Of a stretch of DNA of 64,000 nucleotides, positions 59,214 to 64,000 are shown piece by piece. Below the pieces are notes generated by a model that was not told the DNA's origin, searched no databases, and was given only the letters and a program-made list of their open reading frames with translations. Numbering within the stretch: the first letter of the stretch is position 1; the number at the start of each line of letters is the position of its first letter. Both the position numbers and the translations under genes were made by a program. This stretch comes from Ahaetulla prasina (lineage: Eukaryota; Chordata; Lepidosauria; Squamata; Colubridae): positions 36,299,935 to 36,363,934 of the forward strand of contig NC_080541.1 of assembly GCF_028640845.1 (NCBI RefSeq), in the 5' to 3' direction.

Positions 59214-60999
59214 ATAAAGGAGAGGAAATGGTAAAAGAGAAGTCCCAAACAATCACCAAATGAAAGTAAAAGGATAAGATGAATGATTAATGATTAATGA
59301 TGGATAAGAGACTGTACAATTAAAAATGTGTATGAAAAATAAAAATAAAAAACTTTTCAACAATCATGTTGGGGTTTAGTTGAGCTCATCAGATGCTGGG
59401 TAAATGAATAAAAATTAAGTGCTGCTATAAATAGGAAATGATGTAAATAATATGGGTATTGCTAAGTATTCTTATCTAATCTACTCTTCCATATCATATG
59501 GTACATTATATGAATAATATATTATTATTCAATATGTATGGCTCATCTAGTAACAAATATGGCATATGGAGGAGTGCAATTTGAAATAAATTGAATAAAT
59601 GTCAAGAGCATTCATTTGCTCATGAATGAAATGAGAGAAACAACCCCCTCCCCAAAAAACCCCATCTAGATGCACTGTGTAACTATAAACCAAGAAACTG
59701 TAATGAATGAAGGTAATTTGTTCTTGGGGAGGCATATAGAATCACATAGATGACCCCACTGCTGTTATGAATATTTGATTTAAGCCCATGACCAGAAGAA
59801 GACATTAGAAAGAAATTTAAATTGACTCCACCTTAATACTCTTGTGTAATAGGGCAAGATGGAAAACTCTGTCAGGTGTTCAAGATTCTATTACTAGCAC
59901 ATTTATCAATAAAGGAAGATTCTAACAATTCTTGTGGAGACTTATTTCCTGACCTGCCAAAGGGTTAACAGTAGTGGAATTGATGATATATGCAGGGAAG
60001 TGAAAATGTAGATTTAAATCTGAATCAAAAGATTAAAATATACATAAAATATGTACGTACAAAAGTCTGAGGTCATCTAAGTTGTTATAAGTGCTTGTGA
60101 AAGTAGAAAACTATAGTACGGTGAACTTGACACAGGTCAACATTTTATATGAATATATCCAGAGTAAAAAAAAATATTAGGGTATGTGCAATGGATGGAT
60201 GGGAACAAGAATATATAAAATTCTAAAATGGTTTCTTTACCCTATTGTTCTAATTTGAAAAGATAAATATTTTAGTTTCCTAACTTTCTTCACTTGTTTG
60301 AGATATGTAAAGAAATGGAATCCTGCTGATCCTGATGTGGAATTTTAAAAAAACAAATAGTTAAATATATAAGAATGCATTCAATTCTCCTTGGTGCCTG
60401 ATTGTTTATTATCATTTTACATCCCAACTGCTATCCTCCATCTATATTGGATGACCAAAATGAATGGAAATTATGCTAAAAACAGAAACTGCCAGAAAAG
60501 TTGCTGTTTGATGGTTTTGTTTTTCTAACATAGCACACATACAAACACACAGATAAAATCCCAGCTATAATATAATTATTAACCTAGTGAATAAATAATA
60601 TCTTTGTTAAGACCAACATCTGGATAAATCTAAATCTCCTAGATTGCCAAAGTAAAATAAATAAGTAAAAAAAAAAAGTTGGGGGGAAACTGTAAAGCAT
60701 AATACTTTTGTTAACTGGGTTTTAAGATGGAATGTAGAAGGAAATGCATGTATTTAATTCAATTAAAAATATTATAAAATGATCCATGTTGATTTATGTT
60801 ACAGTATGAATATCTAAGATCCTAGTGTATATAGGCTGTTAAGCTTTGGCCAGAACTTTTGGATATATGAATTTCTTAAATATGTACATTCTTATGGATT
60901 AAGAACATAAGAATATGCATAATGTACACCTAAGTAAGTGAGATAGTGTTATGCTGGGAAAGACAGGAAATGGATGGATGCTACATACCATTTTTATAG

Positions 61000-61187
61000 T
61001 GTATGTCAATTGCCCCTTTTGGACACCAGAACCAGTTCCAAGGATAAAAGTTTTTCCATGGATGGAGGTGGCATGGTTTTGGTTGCTGCCCACACACCAC
61101 AGATGGAACTTTGCTTGTTTGTGTGGCCCAGTTCCTGGCATGCCATGGACCAGTGCTGGTCCACAGATCGGGGGTTGGGGACCCTTG
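61000..61187. mobile_element. hAT-type MITE, degraded
   Basis: CCCCTTTTGGACACCAGAAC on the left and GATCGGGGGTTGGGGACCCTT on the right resemble the reverse complement of the 55683 element (GACCGGCACCAGTC...). No clear target duplication. The 109- and 129-codon frames here are chance. Confidence 0.68.
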
Positions 61188-61903
61188 GTATATGTGATTG
61201 TTAGGAAATGGTTGGTAAGGCAGACAATTGTGTATTTGTGTGCTTTATGTTTGCATGTGGGAGAGATCATCCACATATAGTAACTCATATCAATAATGAA
61301 TAGCTTTCTGTAATGTTACTTGCTGTTTGTACAAACTGTGTAATAACAAAATGTGTCTGCCATGACGGAAATCTTATTGTATCCTAGAAATGGCTATAAA
61401 AGGTTCAAGTGCTTAAAGCTCTTAGCAAATTGAAAATGGTGCTTGTTGTTACAAGCTGCTATTTTTTCCAAGAGATTAAATAGATGACTGAGGATGTCCA
61501 TGAACAGCTCCATTTCAGTCAAAAGGGCATCACAGACAGAAAGGGCCTACTTAACAATTTACCTGTTTATTGAAACTGAGCATTTCACCAATTCAGCTTT
61601 CCTTGCACCTGTCATCAACAAGGCAGACTCATCCATCATACAAAATTGTATATATGCTTAAAATTGTTCTCTTGTATTATTATTGTTAGAGTTCATCTAT
61701 CAAAATGTCACCTCCCCTTTCCCTTTTCTAATTATAAAATGACTTTTCAAGGATATAATTTTTAGTTTTAAAAATTAAAAAAAAAATAGAAGAAGGATCC
61801 CTAGTGTATGTTTTTGGAATCCTTTGTTTCTGCCAGTTTAACTTTATTGATACTATTATCTTCCTAAACTGGTATTTACATATAAGTACCATATCAACTT
61901 ATT

Positions 61904-62224
61904 TTGTTGATCGAAAGGTCGGCAGCTCGGCGGTTCGAATCCCTAGTGCTGCCGTGTAACGGGGTGAGCTCCCGTTACTTGTCCCAGCTTCTGCCAACCT
62001 AGCAGTTTCAAAAGCACGTAAAAATGCAAGTAGAAAAAATAGGGACCACCTTTGGTGGGAAGGTAACAGTGTTCCGTGCGCCTTTGGCGTTGAGTCATGC
62101 CGGCCACATGACCACGGAGACGTCTTCAGACAGCACTGGCTCTTCGGCTTTGAAACGGAGATGAGCACCGCCCCCTAGAGTCGGCAACGACTAGCACGTA
62201 TGTGCGAGGGGAACCTTTACCTTA
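61904..62224 (+). mobile_element. Sauria-type SINE, copy 5, 5' truncated
   Basis: Starts at GTTGATCGAAAGGTCGGCAG, lacking the A box, with B box GGTTCGAATCCCTAG and end GAGGGGAACCTTTACCTTAC. It looks closest to the family consensus of the five. Confidence 0.9.
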
Positions 62225-62276
62225 CCATTCAACTACTCCGTAAGTAACTTGGTTCTTGATTTTAGAACAATCAAGT

Positions 62277-62336
62277 ATTATGGCTGGTCACACAAACAGC
62301 CAGATATTTAGACTGGGATTTGGAATTTTTATCCTT
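62277..62336 (+). repeat. 60-bp direct repeat, left of Penelope-like fragment
   Basis: ATTATGGCTGGTCACACAAA, then CAGCCAGATATTTAGACTGG and ATTTGGAATTTTTATCC; a diverged copy is at 62922-62985. Confidence 0.7.
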
Positions 62337-62790
62337 ATTTTTATTCTTATCCAAGAAGCTTCTTCATCTCTGACTGGATGGTATGGAATGGAAGGATTTA
62401 TACTCTTTGCAGACAGTTGATCATTTTCATTCTTTTAGAAAGTCATTGAGGCCACCTGGAGGTTTATCTGTGACTCGTCAGACTCACCTGAGTAGTACAA
62501 ATGGATGTGGAGCCTTTTTGGGACTGCTGAAAGGGCTGTATTGCAGCCTCGAGATAAACGATGTTGTACTGTAACTGTTGAGAGAGGACTGCTCAATTTT
62601 GACATAGATAGCTTCTTTGACCCCTCTTTCAAACCAGCACTCCTCTCTCTACAAAATTTAGCCTTTGCCCTCTTGAAAAGAGTGGCCTTTGTCTTTTAAA
62701 TGCAGATGGACTGCTGAATCTTGTCCTGGTGGATTTGTTTTCTTATTTTTCAACTATGACTTGGATGACTGAGAATCTCCATAGACATAT
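62335..62790 (-). pseudogene. Penelope-like element ORF 3' end, decayed
   Basis: On minus, around 62560-62700, the translation reads HLKDKGHSF, then after two stops REECWFERGVKEAIYVKIEQ and SSLN. This is the conserved tail seen downstream of the GIY-YIG nuclease in vertebrate Penelope-like elements. It is followed by the UTR ending in the ATCCAGTCAGAGATGAAGAA region. The plus-strand frames at 62383-62986 are shadows. Confidence 0.75.
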
Positions 62791-62921
62791 TGAACATAAG
62801 GCACCTACCACTATTGGTACTATATTTGTTTTCTTTTGCCACAGTTTTCTACTTCTATTTGCAGGTCTTTGTATTTTGTTATCGTCTCTAGTTTTTTTTC
62901 TTTTCTTTTGCTGCCTACTTG

Positions 62922-62985
62922 TTATGGCTCGTTGCACAGTCAGCCAAATGTTTAAGCTGGATTTGGCAGTTTTATCCACTTATTA
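62922..62985 (+). repeat. 60-bp direct repeat, right of Penelope-like fragment
   Basis: GTTATGGCTCGTTGCACAGT, CAGCCAAATGTTTAAGCTGG and ATTTGGCAGTTTTATCC pair with 62277-62336 at roughly four of five positions. Confidence 0.7.
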
Positions 62986-64000
62986 AGTCCTTCCCAAAGA
63001 CCTGGGGTTATTATTATTTATTAAATTTATATGCTGTCTGACTCCTGGTGACCCCCAATTAACAATTGTTAACATTTTTAAAAACAAATTAGAAACCTAT
63101 AATACAAAATGCAAGAACAACACAAGATAAAAGAACAACATTAATAAAGAAAACTGGGGGACAAAAAAGGAAAAACAAGTTGTCTTTGCCAAAGGCCTGG
63201 ACAAAAATCCAGGTCTTTGGGACCCTTCAAAACGTCAGACGTCTTTTAAGAGTCATTCAAATTCATGTCATGGCCTTTAGATCAAATAGTTGTGTGTTGA
63301 GATGGGTGGGTAAAGAAATTAGACACCAGGCTAGAAAGCAGGAAACTGTGAGGTCTAGTTCCACCTTAGCCATGAATGGTGATTGGGTGGCTTTGGGCCA
63401 GACACTCTCTCTCAATTAAGAACATCAAGCTTGGATGGTAAGCCAACAGGTAAATTCCTATTCCTAAATGGATCAATACTGAATTGATCTGAAAAAAGCA
63501 GACCCATCATACTTCTGGTAGCCCAATACTATTAACACAGATTGGCAGTAATTTTTCAAGATTACAGGAAAGAGTTAGTCTTTGCCTGGACATCTATTTA
63601 TTGGAGCAAAGTTTTCAAATAACCCTAATGTCTTAAATCCAGTTGGTTGGTTTTCTGAAGAAAGCCCATATTACCTCGTTAGTCAAAGGCTTGCTGTACT
63701 TCCAGCACAATTTCATTTCTGAAAACTGCACTGAATGTTCCCATTACTTCTTCAAAAGAATCAGCTCCCAATTAGCTATCACATAGCAACATATTTTAAT
63801 AGTCACTGATATAATCTCTGACCTTTCATGGGGAACATCACTGGGTTTAAGTGCTTCAGTAGCAAGACATCTGAGAAGCTGTTGTGAATGGATACCTGAA
63901 ATATGGCTAATTTAAAACAAGAAATGCAAATATAAGAGGTCTAGCTCTAGGAAATATGTGATGCCATTAATCAAGTATATATTTGTAATGTTTCTAAATT

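Larger units (their letters stand above)
53317..64000 (+). other. MMP16: MMP16 intron downstream of the second visible exon (partial)
   Basis: The intron starts at GTATGA and runs off the window. It holds repeats listed separately. Stretches 53325-53925, 54850-55670, 56570-57345, 58390-58980, 59220-60990, 61190-61900 and 63100-64000 are AT-rich and, apart from a short SINE-like trace at 63318-63425, show nothing I can identify. Confidence 0.85.

Noticed and set aside
58974..59252. Two minus-strand frames of about 90 codons with Phe/Leu/Ser-rich translation, resembling membrane proteins
   Set aside because: Low-complexity product of the homopurine tract; hydrophobicity follows from pyrimidine-rich codons.
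60899..61288. Opposed 109- and 129-codon frames
   Set aside because: They cover a degraded hAT MITE on both strands; no conserved residues.
53317..64000. Next MMP16 exon encoding the catalytic domain
   Set aside because: I looked for sequence coding GFHGDSSPFDG- and HELGHALGLEH-like peptides and did not see it; the exon must lie downstream.

Overview
This window is vertebrate nuclear DNA from a squamate reptile, most likely a snake. It is AT-rich and lies almost entirely in the introns of one gene read on the + strand, MMP16 (membrane-type-3 matrix metalloproteinase). Two short exons are the only host coding sequence I can support: 29072-29220 (propeptide start) and 53194-53316 (cysteine switch and furin site). 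They are separated by a 23,973-bp intron. The signal-peptide exon and the catalytic-domain exons lie outside the window. The squamate assignment rests on the repeats: Sauria-type tRNA-derived SINEs, a BovB (RTE) LINE end, a GC-rich CR1-group LINE with AATA/AAT tails, an L2-like LINE with pentanucleotide tails, a Penelope-like relic and many hAT-type MITEs with 8-bp target duplications.

Region by region. 1-29071 (intron upstream of the first exon): old interspersed repeats, several MITEs, five SINEs of two families, a chimeric CR1-tail/BovB insertion (4940-5436), a near-complete CR1 LINE with an open 475-codon reverse-transcriptase frame (about 13790-17103), a 447-bp tandem duplication (20519-21414), a decayed non-LTR C-terminus (about 22320-22640) and a 970-bp hAT-like element nested in an older CR1 end (26772-27741). 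29221-53193 (intron between the exons): two unusual rearrangements. The first is a duplicated segment (29575-36314) whose copies carry CR1 insertions at different places and in opposite orientation. The second is a mosaic array (about 42784-48935) built from four blocks repeated two to four times each and joined at a few recurrent microhomology junctions. 53317-64000 (downstream intron): an L2-like LINE, hAT MITEs, a solo LTR with a perfect 5-bp target duplication, a truncated CR1, a 230-bp homopurine tract, a Sauria SINE and a Penelope-like fragment.

I found no new protein-coding system. The two exons encode parts of the secreted/membrane metalloproteinase prodomain and join in frame (GA|C across the intron). 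Most other long open frames are transposon remnants or microsatellite translations. What deserves attention is structural: the chimeric retro-insertion, the duplication with two asymmetric CR1 insertions, and the mosaic array. Copies in the last two are so similar that an assembly artefact or haplotype merge must be excluded before they are taken as biology. All comparisons were made by eye; no alignments or database searches were run.
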